Origin: Halocafeteria seosinensis
Lineage: Eukaryota; Sar; Bigyra; Bicosoecida
Direction: 5' to 3'
Length of the DNA: 18,157 nt
Assembly: GCA_001687465.1 (NCBI GenBank)
Contig: LVLI01000103.1
Location: forward strand, 1-18,157
The notes beneath the pieces were generated by a model. It did not search any database and was not told the origin of the DNA. It saw nothing but the letters and a program-made list of their open reading frames with translations. The position numbers and the translations under genes are program-made. Each line of letters opens with the position of its first letter. Within the stretch, counting starts at the first letter, position 1. Below, one piece after another: positions 6,569 to 17,497 of the stretch.

Positions 6569-9500
6569 ATGCCAGAAGAAAGCAAACAAAATCAAGGACG
6601 CTCGGCGTCGGTGGTTGGAGTGGTGGAGGAGGGACCTCGCATGCGAGGACTCGCACAGGTAAGCTTCCCTGAGTTCTCCCAGACGTTGAGTTGAGCCTCC
6701 AGTACACTTATGGAACCGTCTCTTCAGCTTGCGTGCGATTCGGATGATGAAGAAGGCTTGAGTGAAGATCGTTTCCTGCGGACCAGGTACATTCCACCGA
6801 GCAAAGGAGAAGCATATCAGAAGTGCAAGGAGAGCATGTTCGACGCTGGAAAAGCATCTGTATGGGGAACTACTCTAACAGAACTCTACTCCATGGGCGT
6901 CGGAATAGGCCTATATTTCCAATTGTTGTGCTATTTGTCAGTAATCATGCTGTGCTGTGCATTCATCATGACGCCGACTTTGACCATATTTGGATCGTCG
7001 AATAACTTGCCCCAAGAGGATATCGACTTTCTGTCTCTGACGAGAGTTTCCTTGGGGAACTTTGGGCATCCAGCGGAAGGAAGCCAGAACGCCACCTCTA
7101 CAATATTCATAGATGGCTTCGGTAGGGTGACTATAAAGAATGCTGCCCTGGCTGTGGGCTGGAGCGCTTTTATCGTCGCCTTATTTCTTTTGGGGTTCAT
7201 CCTGTGGTGGCGCCGGCGCATCAAACAGGCAGTTCGCTTGTTTGACATCAATAATATCACGATGAGTGACTATACTGTGTATGCTACAGGATTTCCTTGG
7301 GACGCCAATCGGGAAGAGATCAGACAACACTTCGATAATCTCTACAACTTGTGGGAAGACGATTGGACGTATGGCGGGAGTGTCAAGTACCTTTGCCTTG
7401 ACCGGAAAGCAGCAAAGCGGCCTAAATTCCTCAGTCCTAGTAACGCTGCAAGAGTGAGAGAACGCGTGGAACAGCTACGGCGGAAGGGAATCATGTTACC
7501 TTACCCCCCGGATCACTCCAATATTGCTCCGGTAGAGGATGTGAGCAACACAGATGACGATAGTTACATGAACTCGTGGGTGGCGGAGCTCTCTATTGCC
7601 CACCCAAACGGAGCGCTGATACGAAAGTATAGACAGTTGACGAAGAAATTTCGGCAGATTCGGTCGGCTCGTGGCCTCATCAAGAAGTATACGCAGGGTT
7701 TGAGTGCAGAGGCCAACCCCACGAAACGGGCAAAGGCCTTAGCACGCTTAAAGAAACTTGAGGAAGAATTGCGTCAAATTGATATCAGACATGGCTGCAA
7801 GTACAGCGAAGAGTGTGTTGGGGCGTTTGTAGTATTTAACAACGAAGAGAGTCTCAGAAGGTGCTTGTATGACTATGGAGCATCACACACTCTCTTTACT
7901 AGATTTTTTCAGCCACCTCCATTAAGATTTACACGCAGCATCAACGGAAAAGTTCGCTCATGGAAACTGTCAGTAAGCAAAGCTCCTGAGCCGGAGGACG
8001 TCACGTGGGAAAATCTCGAGATATCCCAGTTTAAACGAATACTTCGCCGAATCGGAGTAAACTTTATACTGTTACTCCTGATTATATTCTCCCTCTTCAT
8101 CCTTTTCTTACTGGGTTCGCAAGAGGAGGTCCTGTCCAATAACCTACCTACTGATGGATTTTGTCAAGATGACCTTCCCACTTTGGCCTTCGGGACTGAG
8201 GATATTCCCCCAGATGCTCGGTTAGTGCGTAATGAGGAATTGGGGGATCAAGTGTGTGACACAAGTGAGGCTTACATCACCTGGGAATCCTCGGAGATGG
8301 AGCCCTTAACCAACACCACTATGAACCCTTGTCTCTCGCCCTGTGTAGACCTGACGGGCGACCTTGAGTGCACCGGTCCCTCCGGGGAGACCTATCAACA
8401 CCAGGACGTTGTAGACTGCTATTGCTCTCAAGAATTGGACCAGAAAATTGGGGAGCAAGGGATTTTTTTTGGAATAATTGAGATGACCCGCTCCCCGGAA
8501 GAGCTATGCCAAACATTTGTGAGGAAGTTCGCGTTAGCGCGTTCGATGACGGTAATAGCCGCCGCTGCTGTCGTCTTGCTGAATGTTTTGTTGAAGGACG
8601 TCTTACGTCGCGTCACAAAGCTTGAAAGGTTTGATAGCTCCAGCCAAGAAAAGACGGCAGCTGCGGCGAAAATCTTCCTAGCTCAGTTCTTCAACACCGG
8701 TCTGGCAATATTGCTGACAAATCTCAATTTCCCTTTTGAAGAGGTGAAGCTAGGATCAGTTCGATTGCTCAGCGGTGAGTTTCGAACGCTAAATTCCGAA
8801 TGGCATGGAAGCGTAGGTGCATCCATCACGGTTACTATGCTCTTGAACATTTTTGGTCCGCACCTAGCGACTGTGTTTCGGGCATTGATTTGGAGATGTC
8901 TCCGCAGATGTGGAACTCGCCAAGCTGTTATCCAAGAAGAGATGGATGAGTTATACAGTGCGGAAAGTTTTAGCATCGAGACTAGATATCCCGTTTTACT
9001 TAACACATTCGCTGTTACATTGTTTTACGGAGCAGGGATGCCTATCCTATTCGTCTTTGCCAGCGCATCTTTCGTAGTTTCGTATTGGGTGGACAAGTGG
9101 ATGCTCCTCAAGCTGTATAAGCGACCCCCGTTTATAGACCAGTCTTTGGCTGAATTAGTGCTTAGTGTCTTCCCTTTCTCAGTCATACTGTATCTTGTGA
9201 TGGGTTTGTACATGCTCGGTGATCAGGAGAGGATTCCTGTGTTGCCGGTCAATTTTCTTGGAGGAGCGACGGGACAATATCGGGAGACGGTAGATGATGT
9301 AGACCGGTACGATTTCACCGGCTTAGCCAAACGCAGTTTGAGGGAACATACGTTTCCATTGTTTATGCTGCTTCTGGTACGTATCTGTTGAAAACTCATA
9401 TGCGGCAAATGCAGAGTGTTCAGTTGCAATATGCCATGTTTTTAATACGCAGGTTACCGCATTGTCATTTCTAATATACTCCACTATGGGTCGAAATATT

Positions 9501-10382
9501 TTTAGGTGCTTGCAAGGGTTGTTCGAAGTCATGGGAAGGTGCTGCAACTGTGTCGTGAATTTCAGATCTGTATGTATTATGAGGCATGTGTTGGCAAAAT
9601 GTTTTTTTTTGACGAATTGTCGAATCACCTTTCTTGCAGGGTGAGTGCCAGAACCTCCCTCGGTTTACAGGTTCCTATGAATATAAGATTCCAGGCGACA
9701 TGGACTATGAGCTGAGCGAGGAAGAAATCGAAGACGGATGGAGGTTGATTCGAGATCAGAGTAGAGGGGCAATGGCTAAGTCGAAGATTAAGTTGCGCAC
9801 TGAGAGTGACTACCTGGGTGATACAGGGGAAAAGTTGCGAACGTGGGAAGTTATCAATGAGTACGCTATTGCCAGTTACGATATAATGGCCAACTCCCAA
9901 TATCAAAAGGCCATAGGGGGTACGTGTATTAACCGATTGCTAATTGTTTTCTTTGTCGACATGTGCACGTATATGTATTGTTGGTGGTGCTTGCAGCCCT
10001 CGAGGAGGGAAATATCAGGGCCAAAGCGGAACGGCATCGCCGACAGAATATATTCGCTATAGCGCCTACCCCTTTGACAGCTAAGCAGTCGAATAGAGCT
10101 GTTGCTACTGAGGGCTTGAAAGAGGGCCATCATCGAAAGGGTAACGAGGAATATGAGCTCTCCCCGTCCCCTTCTCTTTCCTCCTACTACCATGAGGACG
10201 CTGACGAAGACGATGCTCCAACCGAAGCTCTTGCCGACGTGACGTTGCCGAACCGTCGGCACGGCGACCCTCATAAAGACGAAGTTGAAGAAATATATGC
10301 CGCAGAAGATAATGTGGATCCGGCTCCTGGGAGAAGATCCACGCACTCTTCACCGCACTCTAACGGCAATAAGAAAAAGTAA
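6569..10382 (+). CDS. TMEM63/CSC1-like (DUF221) mechanosensitive cation channel
   Basis: Five exons: 6569-6658, 6728-9376, 9453-9569, 9640-9919 and 9997-10382, giving about 1173 aa with frame kept at every GT-AG junction. Family members are osmosensitive or stretch-gated cation channels of plasma or endolysosomal membranes. Visible parts: an acidic N-terminus; a first membrane region (about 84-118) and a second (169-191); the cytosolic PHM7_cyt-type region (about 209-461; YTVYATGFPWD near its start, EPEDVTWENL at its end); then helices at about 471-492, 635-653, 679-698, 726-751, 785-816, 838-860 and 907-925. The C-terminal tail (about 200 aa) is charged. Unusual: the loop after the 471-492 helix is about 135 residues with eight cysteines (509, 540, 565, 569, 578, 594, 596, 624) and an NTT glycosylation site at 559. 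The true start is taken at 6569, since intron 6659-6727 joins in phase 0; the ATG at 6710 lies inside that intron. Ion selectivity cannot be read from sequence. Confidence 0.88.
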
Positions 10383-10931
10383 TCCTGGAAGAGTCATTTC
10401 AGCTCTTGTAAAACAATACAGTACTTCGAGATTACTGTATCTTCGGATGAAAACTGCTAACCTTGTAAAGAATAACAATCCGATCTTGCATGTAGTCCCC
10501 GAGTAACCATTCTCAGGGCACTTCCAGTGTTCGTGGTTAAGTACAAATCGAACACAGGACTGAGCACTCACATGACACTCACACACACACATGTCAGCAT
10601 GTGACAGGTAGCCTACGGGCAGGAAGCCCCATCTTGTTAACGATGGACATTGAGGGCAGCAATACTAATACATACATTGAGGCTTGGTATGGCGGTATCT
10701 GTTTACAAACTGGGCTGTACCACACGCGTTTGGTTCTAGGTCTTATTCCAGGCCTTCTCCAGCCCATCCCGTACTCTGTGGTTGTGGTTGACTCACCGCG
10801 TTGAGGTAGTTGTGCAGTATGCGTCTTGACTTGTGCATACTCAGTATAATTAATATACATGCACGTGTTTGTTAAACCTTAGGTTTACAACATGCCTTAG
10901 AGCAGCTGGATTTTTAGAGGTTGGTAGAAGA
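10383..10931. other. Intergenic between the channel and PRP4 kinase genes
   Basis: No gene is supported in these 549 bp. A short CA run occurs near 10576-10591, followed by an inverted pair TGTCA/TGACA. Immediately before the kinase start there is a two-codon upstream frame (ATG CCT TAG, 10892-10900) that could act as a minimal uORF if it is transcribed. No clear TATA box or poly(A) signal could be assigned. Confidence 0.4.
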
Positions 10932-13254
10932 ATGGATCGATCCAGGTAAGTCGTGAGCACTCGTTGGCACAAATCCTCCTAGCTCCTTATTAGGGCGTTT
11001 TAGTGTGATATATACAGTTCCCGTCACCACCGCGATAGGCATCATCGTTCCTCCCGTGACCGGGAAAGAGATAGAGATAGAAGTCGGAGCAAGAGACACC
11101 GCCGTCATTCTGATAAAGAGGAAAGGGGCCATCGCCGTCGATCCTCCTCTTCCAGGAGACATCGAGATGATGAGGACCGACGAAAAAGTAGACGGCGCAG
11201 CCGAAGTAGGAGCTCTGAGAGACGTAGACGAAGCCGTAGTAGAGAGCACTCGAGGAGAAGAGAAAGAAGCGACGGCGAAGAGGATCGAGCTGGAGAGCAG
11301 GAGCAAAAAGAGCAGAGACAAGAGCAAGAGGAACGACAGTATAGTCAGCAAAATTCAAGTTATAACGAAGAGGATACCAAAGATACAAACACAGGAGAGG
11401 GTGAGACACCCGCAGACTCGAGCAAACTGGAGAGTCTGATCGACGATATTGCAGCTGGGGAAGAGGAGGACGAAGAGGAAACAGAGGGTACCGAAGAGAA
11501 TGACCAACAAAAACTGGAAAGGCTACGCGAAGAACGTAGGAGGCAACGGCAACAACTGCTTGCGGAGTATGGTGATGCTACGCAGGACAAACAGGAGCGA
11601 GCCCTTTCTGGTAATTCATCTGCGAATCATTCAGCTCAACAAGGAGCCCGCTCAAATGCCAGCGGAGCATCTTCTATCCAATCAAAACCAGCGCATAAGG
11701 AGAACACGGTCGCGTTGGAAGAAGATGCTCACGAGTGTCATCGCAAAGACCAGACAATTGAATTGGCAAAGGGGGCTTTTGAGCAAGACAATAGCGAAAA
11801 GGTGAAATCAGCGGGGGATTCGAGTTTCGACATGTTCGAAGATGATATTCAAATTAGGGATGACGAAGACCTGGATACCACCAAGAAAAGGACAGCAACG
11901 GCACACATGGATGATGGCGTGGAGGAGAGGGAGCGTATTGCTGGTATTTTGGGCGCCAAGGAAGAACACGGAACCCTGAATGATAACTGGGACGACTCGG
12001 AGGGGTATCTGAAATGGAACGCGGGCGATATGATTGGCGGACGCTATCGAGTAGTTGTAGGGTCTGGAAAAGGAGTATTCTCCTCAGTGTGCCTTTGCGC
12101 CGACACGCTAGCTGGAAAAGTTGTCCCAGGACAGAAAGATACACCCGAAGAATCGAGCCAATACAGCACAGTAGCAATCAAGGTGCTACGAGCAAATGAT
12201 ACCATGAGGAAAGCAGGCATGAAAGAGCTTGGCCTCCTCGAAGATTTGAAAAAACAGGATCCTCATGGACGCAGCTGTGTCATTCGCTATTTGAACCACT
12301 TTGAACATCGGAATCATTTGTGTATCGCCTTCGAACCGATGAATTTAAATATTAGAGAAGTGCTAGATAAGTTTGGAAAGACTGTGGGGATAAACATTCA
12401 AGCCGTAAGAATGTATGCCCGACAACTTTTGCTCGCTCTGAATGCTCTTAGGAAGAAAGAAATAATCCATGCGGATATTAAACCCCATAATATTTTGACG
12501 AACGATAAGTACAACGTCGTTAAGTTGGCAGACTTTGGATCAGCATTTCGTGAGTCTGATCCTGAAAACTGTCCTACCCCTCTCCTTGTTTCACGCTTCT
12601 ATAGGAGCCCTGAGATCATTCTAGGATTCCAGCATAGCACTGCATTGGATATGTGGAGCTTGGGCTGCGTGCTCTACGAAATGTACACTGGTAGGGTCTT
12701 GTTTCCCGGAGAAAGCAACAATGAGATGTTGTGGCTGCAAATGCAACTTCGAGGAAGGTTATCAAACAAGGTGAGTGAAGAAAATCGAATGCGTAAGTAT
12801 GTGCATGCACCATATAAATATCTTTCGCTGCTCTACACAGATGATCAAACATCACTTGCGGCAAGCCGAAACTCTGGAGTTAACACCCTATTTCGATCAG
12901 GATTTCAGGTTCGTCCGGGAAGTCCGAGACCCAGTTACGAGAGTATGTTAATGAATACCCTGCTTTTTTTGATGACTTAAGTCACGCTATCATTTGGCAT
13001 TGCAGGGTATTGTGAAACGAAAAGAAGCGATTCCAGACAAACCTCAAGTGGATATTCGCAGCAAACTGCTAGCACACAAATCCAAAGATGATAGCAGAAA
13101 ACTGGTGTTGCTACTACAAGACTTGTTGGACAAGATGCTGACACTTGACCCAAACAAACGAATTTCGGTTCGAGAAGCTCTAAAGCACCCTTTTGTTGGC
13201 AAAGCATCAAAGAAAGCTGGTCAGACTCAAAACGGCGGCAATGCTGCACAGTAG
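10932..13254 (+). CDS. PRPF4B: PRP4-like pre-mRNA splicing kinase (CMGC/DYRK-related)
   Basis: Four exons: 10932-10945, 11018-12770, 12841-12942 and 13006-13254, giving about 705 aa. PRP4 phosphorylates U4/U6-U5 tri-snRNP proteins (PRP6/PRP31) for spliceosome activation and is nuclear. The N-terminus is rich in Arg/Ser/His (about residues 5-75: RSRSRSSERRRRSRS), like an SR-protein tail, then acidic and Gln-rich. The linker DNWDDSEGYL before the kinase domain is typical of PRP4. Kinase motifs: GSGKGVFSSV (about 353-362), VAIK Lys393, HADIKPHN Asp491 (the HAD variant of HRD is a PRP4 hallmark), DFG Asp510, and SRFYRSPE in the activation segment. An extra segment of about 15-20 residues separates the Gly loop from the VAIK strand. 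The first coding exon is only 14 nt and ends in phase 2. The end closes 60 bp from the stop of the convergent thiolase gene. The call is very secure; substrates are inferred from the family. Confidence 0.95.
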
Positions 13255-13314
13255 CTTGTCTATTTTTTTCGGATTTGTACTATTCTAAAGGCCCTCGTCT
13301 CGAACGTTACAGAG

Positions 13315-14832
13315 TTAGCTCCTTTCAAGGACGATTGCAATACCTTGACCACCACCGATGCAAGCGCTTCCGACTGCGTACTTCTTCTGGGAATTGTCAT
13401 GCAATTGATGAGCAAGGTGACCGGAGATCCGCGCGCCGGACGCTCCAAGAGGATGACCCAACGCAATTGCTCCCCCGTTTACGTTCGTAATTTCTCTGGG
13501 AAGTCCTAGTTCGCGCTCCACAGCAATGTATTGGGCGGCAAAGGCTTCATTCACTTCGAATTGGTCAATCTTGTCTTGGGCAATACCAGACTTCTCCAGT
13601 GCTTGCCGAACGGCAGGGCAGGGACCGATACCCATGATTGTGGGATCTACACCGGCACTGCATTTAGGGAAAGAGGGCGAACGCTTGCAATACGGTTGTA
13701 CTACGTTGAACCATAATACAAAAGAGCACTTGAACTTACATTCCGTATGATACTATCCTTGCCAAGGGGGCCAAGTTGTACTTAGCGCACGCCTCCTCCG
13801 AAGCCACGAGCATTGTAGTTGCTCCGTCACAAATTCCAGAAGCACTACCAGCAGTGACAGTACCTTCTTTCTGGAACACGGAAGGAAGTTTGGTCATTCC
13901 TTCCAACGTGGTGTCTGGGCGCGGGTGTTCGTCGGTATCGAATTGCTCGGTCTTGCCCTTTTTACCCTTGAGTTCCATTGGGGCAATCTCGTTCTTAAAC
14001 ACGCCATTCGAGTTTGCAACACCCCATGCTTGTTGACTACGAAGTCCATACTCGTCCGTATCATCCCTAGAGATTTTGTACTGCTTGGCAAGGTTTTCTG
14101 CTGTAATCCCCATGGGAAGTTGCGTGTAGCTGTCAGTTAACGCAGCCCAGAGGGTGTCAGTCATTTTCATGTCCTCGCCCAACTTTGTACCGAATCGGAC
14201 TTTATGTCCGAAAACAGACAATGGTGCCTGAGACATGCTCTCCGTTCCTGCAACTCAAGAAGCACATCCACCCCGCTTCTCGTTCTCTCAGTACCGTGTA
14301 TTGTACTCACCTCCTGCCAGAACGACTTCAGATCCATCCAAGATGATATCCTGGGCAGCATTGATAATAGCCTGGAAGCCACTTCCACACAGGCGGTTGA
14401 CCGTCAATGCAGTAGTATCCTGGTTCATGCCACTTCTCAGCCCCACATGACGGGAGATGTACGCAGCATCATGAGAAGTCTGAGCTACATTCCCGATGAT
14501 GCAGGATTGGATGTTCGCTGGGTCAATCTGCATTCAATGAGTACAAGATCCTCTGGCTCTGAGCTTCATGCGTCAAGAAGTGAGAGCCACATACTCCAGC
14601 ATCGGCAATGGTGGCTTGGGCCGAATGGACGGCCAAATCGGTGGCGGAGAACCCTTTTAGTTTGCCTCCAAACGTCCCAAAAGGAGTCCGCTTCGCCTGT
14701 ATTCAAACATTTACGAGAAGCAGAATGGAATCAGTGCTTTACCATACTTGACACGGCGCTGTGCACCACGCAATTCATGAGCATGGGAACCAGACGTACC
14801 GCCACCAAGTAAATCCCTCTCTGAAGCGACAT
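13315..14832 (-). CDS. ACAA2: Mitochondrial-type 3-ketoacyl-CoA thiolase (acetyl-CoA acyltransferase)
   Basis: Five exons on the minus strand: 14832-14800, 14696-14595, 14527-14311, 14247-13740 and 13657-13315, giving 400 aa, the normal family length. It catalyses thiolytic cleavage of 3-ketoacyl-CoA to acetyl-CoA plus a shortened acyl-CoA, the last step of beta-oxidation, and may also act as acetoacetyl-CoA thiolase. Catalytic residues are in place: nucleophile Cys92 in NRLCGSGFQ, His355 in [11 protein letters not shown] and Cys386 in [10 protein letters not shown]. The N-terminus ([11 protein letters not shown] then [11 protein letters not shown]) closely follows the vertebrate mitochondrial ACAA2 start, a family with an uncleaved import signal. 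There is no PTS1 at the C-terminus (ERS) and no PTS2. Location in mitochondria is therefore inferred. The first exon is only 33 nt. A general acetyl-CoA acetyltransferase label is the alternative. Confidence 0.93.
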
Positions 14833-15169
14833 TGTATGTGTATGATACAAACACCCGAATGCAAAGCGACAGCCTTAAAGAAAGCGGATAGGTCTGATTT
14901 AACAAATGTAGGGCACTGAAAGTCAATACTTCCTCACACATAATAATTGTGGAGTTCCCGTAGATTGGTTTTTTGCGCCACTATTCCCGCCGAACTACCT
15001 AAAAAGCGAAGCTACCTTAAACTACCAACGGATACCACAAGGGCATGATATTCTACTCCGATAATAGTTTTTGTATCAAAAACAATAAAAAGTATAAATC
15101 GGAAAGAATATATGCAAAACTACGACAGGAAGAGGCAACAATATCTAATAGCTGAGGTTGCAGCCCGCT
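14833..15169. other. Intergenic: thiolase promoter and carboxypeptidase 3' flank
   Basis: No gene is visible in these 337 bp, which separate two minus-strand genes. The stretch must contain the carboxypeptidase 3' end and the thiolase promoter. AATAAAAAG-like sequence near 15084 on the plus strand is on the wrong strand for a poly(A) signal of the minus genes. GCGCCA and TTCCCGCC words near 14974-14990 are only weakly E2F-like. Confidence 0.4.
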
Positions 15170-17094
15170 TTACTCCTGGTTCCAAGGAGACTGGTTCAGG
15201 AAGGTCTTGAGCATAGCCAAGGCAGCTTGAGGTTGATCTTGAGGCACCATCTGCATCATTGAATTACTCGCATAACTCAGTAACCAAGAACAAATCAACG
15301 TTCATGAGAGCTGATACTTACATGGCCGGCATTGAACACGCGCAAGAATGTGAATCCGTTGGCAGTTCTTACTTCCCCAGCTTGCTGGCCTTTCACATTC
15401 CAGGCATTATCCGCTGTGTAATTAGAAAGCAGTAGAAGGGATCACCGTTGAAGAGAGCATTCTTTTGAGGGTAGAGAAAGGGGTAATCTAAACTTACCAG
15501 CTTCATTGAATGCTTGCTTTCCGGACCACTTTAGATCAAGCGCCCACGCTTTGTTGCCCAGCCAGTTGCAGATGAAATCGACGTCACCGGCGTAGATTAG
15601 GACAGGGATATTGTTTTCCAACAAGGGGACAACATCTTGCTGATACTGCTTCATCCAGTCCTTAGTGAAGTCACCATTGACTTGAAAGTTGCAAACTGAC
15701 CACTTGTGCCCTGTAACACCGAGCATGTCAGTGACGGTCTTGTTGGTCAAGAAGGTTGTGACGGAGCTCATGTCATAGCAAAGAGGTCGGTAGTTGCACA
15801 TTTTGCGAATGTCGTACGGATTTCGACCGGTCTCTTCATACGGATTTACCATGACCTTGCCACAGTAAGACTGTGCCTTGGGGCATTCGTCGGTATCCGT
15901 TTGACAGTTGGCGATCATCTTGCGGCACTGTGGCCAAGATGACACCATGCTGTTGTACGTGCTCTCACTAACGATAGGTTGGCCAATCTTGGAAATACTG
16001 TAGTTGTATGCCAACTGGGGATAGTACTGGTACTGCACCAATGGGTTTGTAAGCCCATTGCCTACCGCCACTCCTGTAAGGCGGATGTGATGGCCTTCTC
16101 CGCGTTTGTTCCCTTCGTACACTCTGTGGCTTGTAGCCTGCATTGCATTTACCATGAAGCACACATTGTCAGCAAGATCATTGTATCCGACGCTTGTTGC
16201 GAAAGAGTAGCTTACCGGAACATAATGCCCGCCATAGCTCTCACCAATAATAAAGAGGTCATTCTTCAACAGGCTAGGATGCTTATCATAAAATGCTTGA
16301 AAGAATTTGTACATGTCTTCAGCGACTTGCGTCTCGTTGTGGTCATATCCGCTTTTATCACTGTAGCTGAAGCCGGTACCAGCTGGTTGGTCGATGTACA
16401 CAATGTTCGCTTGTGCATTCCATCCATATGGATTCTCTTTAGTGTCGCTTCCATCATCAGTCACTTTACAGGGACCGTTCTCTGAGGGAAAATGCAAGTG
16501 AATGAATAGCACTTGATTTGATAATTCCCGTTCAATCCATGTGGGGTACTCACCTTTGAGAACAGCCAATTCCGACGAGCAGCCAGGGCCTCCAGTCATC
16601 CATAGAATAAGTGGATCGGAGGAAGGGTTGCTTCTAGAAGCGAAGAACCAGTAAAAGTAGTGCTTATTGGTCTCCTCACTAATGTCAGCGTAACCTGGAG
16701 ATGGAACGAATATCAACCAGTGAGCGCGCGAGTTCCAGCATAGGAAATCTACTCTAGAGAGCACCAACGCAGTAGCCTACTGATACCTCGTTTACAATAG
16801 TGACAAAGGGAAGAATCGTTTCAGCGCATTATGCAGCGCACAGCCTGACGTGTGTGCCCATTTCCCGGCTTCGGAACACCCTAGGGACGGACACCGCCGA
16901 GTTCTACACACAGCCCAGTAGCATGTGCTTTAGTATACCAAGACAACCAGTGCCAGTAACCCACCTGAGAAGCTGTTAGTAGATCCACAGAGTCCGGTCA
17001 CATCGTTCTCGCGCAATTCTACGGTAGCCGAAGCCATGGACGCCATCAGCGTCATGGCGCCCATAAGCACCGTGGAGGCTTGAAATGTCCGCAT
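15170..17094 (-). CDS. Carboxypeptidase Y-like serine carboxypeptidase (peptidase S10)
   Basis: Six exons on the minus strand: 17094-16965, 16694-16554, 16481-16216, 16137-15498, 15413-15322 and 15250-15170, giving 449 aa. It should remove C-terminal residues from peptides at acid pH in a vacuole/lysosome or outside the cell. The signal peptide is residues 1-23 (MRTFQASTVLMGAMTLMASM, then ASA). Catalytic triad: Ser172 in GESYGGHYVP, Asp366 in YAGDVDFICNWLGN and His423 in FNAGHMVP. Also present are the substrate-binding WMTGGPGCSSE, WNAQANIVYIDQPAGTGFSY and GVAVGNGLT blocks. The GDxDFICNWLGNKAW block is nearly that of yeast CPY. Only about 20 residues separate the signal peptide from the mature fold, so a CPY-sized propeptide is missing. 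Intron 1 is 270 nt, several times longer than the others. Intron 3 (16138-16215) has no stop and is a multiple of three. Substrates are not readable from sequence. Confidence 0.95.
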
Positions 17095-17497
17095 AATCAA
17101 GTGTTTGGTTGTTTTTTTTTTTTTAATTCCAAAAAGAAGAAACGAAAGGATGAGAAATTGAGCTCCAGTGTTGATCAAACTAGATCCTCAGAAACAACAC
17201 AATTTCGCCGCAATATACTCTTCCACCCAAGGAGACATGCGCATTACCCCAGAACAGAGCTGGGATATTTCCTTTTCCGCACTTTGCCCCCGATGTTTTG
17301 CGGGGGCGCACCACTGGAAAAAGCGCCCGTGCCCCCGATATTTCAAAATTTGCCAGTTTTGTGAAGGGAGAATGTGGACCCATTATTATGCATATTAAAG
17401 GGAAATTAAAAGACACCCAAGCATATCAAATTGCATTATCATCGTTAAAATTTCTTTCTGTATGGTTTTTTTGCCCTTTATCTCTGATAAGGACACA
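17095..17497. promoter_or_regulatory. Shared divergent upstream region of the carboxypeptidase and zinc-finger genes
   Basis: The two genes point away from each other across 403 bp. A T13 run (17112-17124) lies about 17 bp upstream of the carboxypeptidase ATG. A perfect 7-bp inverted repeat GCCCCCG/CGGGGGC with an 8-base loop occupies 17286-17307, and a second GCCCCCGA word lies near 17331. No TATA box could be chosen with confidence. The regulatory role is inferred only from position. Confidence 0.4.
17286..17307. repeat. GC-rich inverted repeat (7-bp arms, 8-bp loop)
   Basis: GCCCCCG at 17286-17292 and its exact reverse complement CGGGGGC at 17301-17307 flank ATGTTTTG. It lies mid-way in the divergent intergenic region and stands out against the AT-richer flanks. 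It may be a dimeric factor-binding site; a chance palindrome is possible. Confidence 0.5.

Noticed and set aside
6710-6730. ATG at 6710 as the start of the channel protein
   Set aside because: It lies within a canonical intron (6659-6727), and splicing joins an upstream ATG exon in the correct phase.
11005-11439. 144-codon plus frame overlapping the RS region of the kinase
   Set aside because: The frame ending in HTLP-free low-complexity sequence is a shadow. The +1-shifted frame encodes the Arg/Ser tail and continues without a stop into the kinase domain.
14974-14992. E2F-like sites upstream of the thiolase
   Set aside because: The words only partly match the consensus and a metabolic gene gives no supporting context.
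15979-16485. 168-codon plus frame across the carboxypeptidase
   Set aside because: It is antisense to the exons with the catalytic serine and has no motif of its own.
17095-17178. N-terminal extension of the carboxypeptidase upstream of 17094
   Set aside because: The frame extends only from a non-ATG codon and runs through the A-rich tract (encoding KKKK), which would bury the signal peptide; the ATG at 17094 gives a standard signal sequence.
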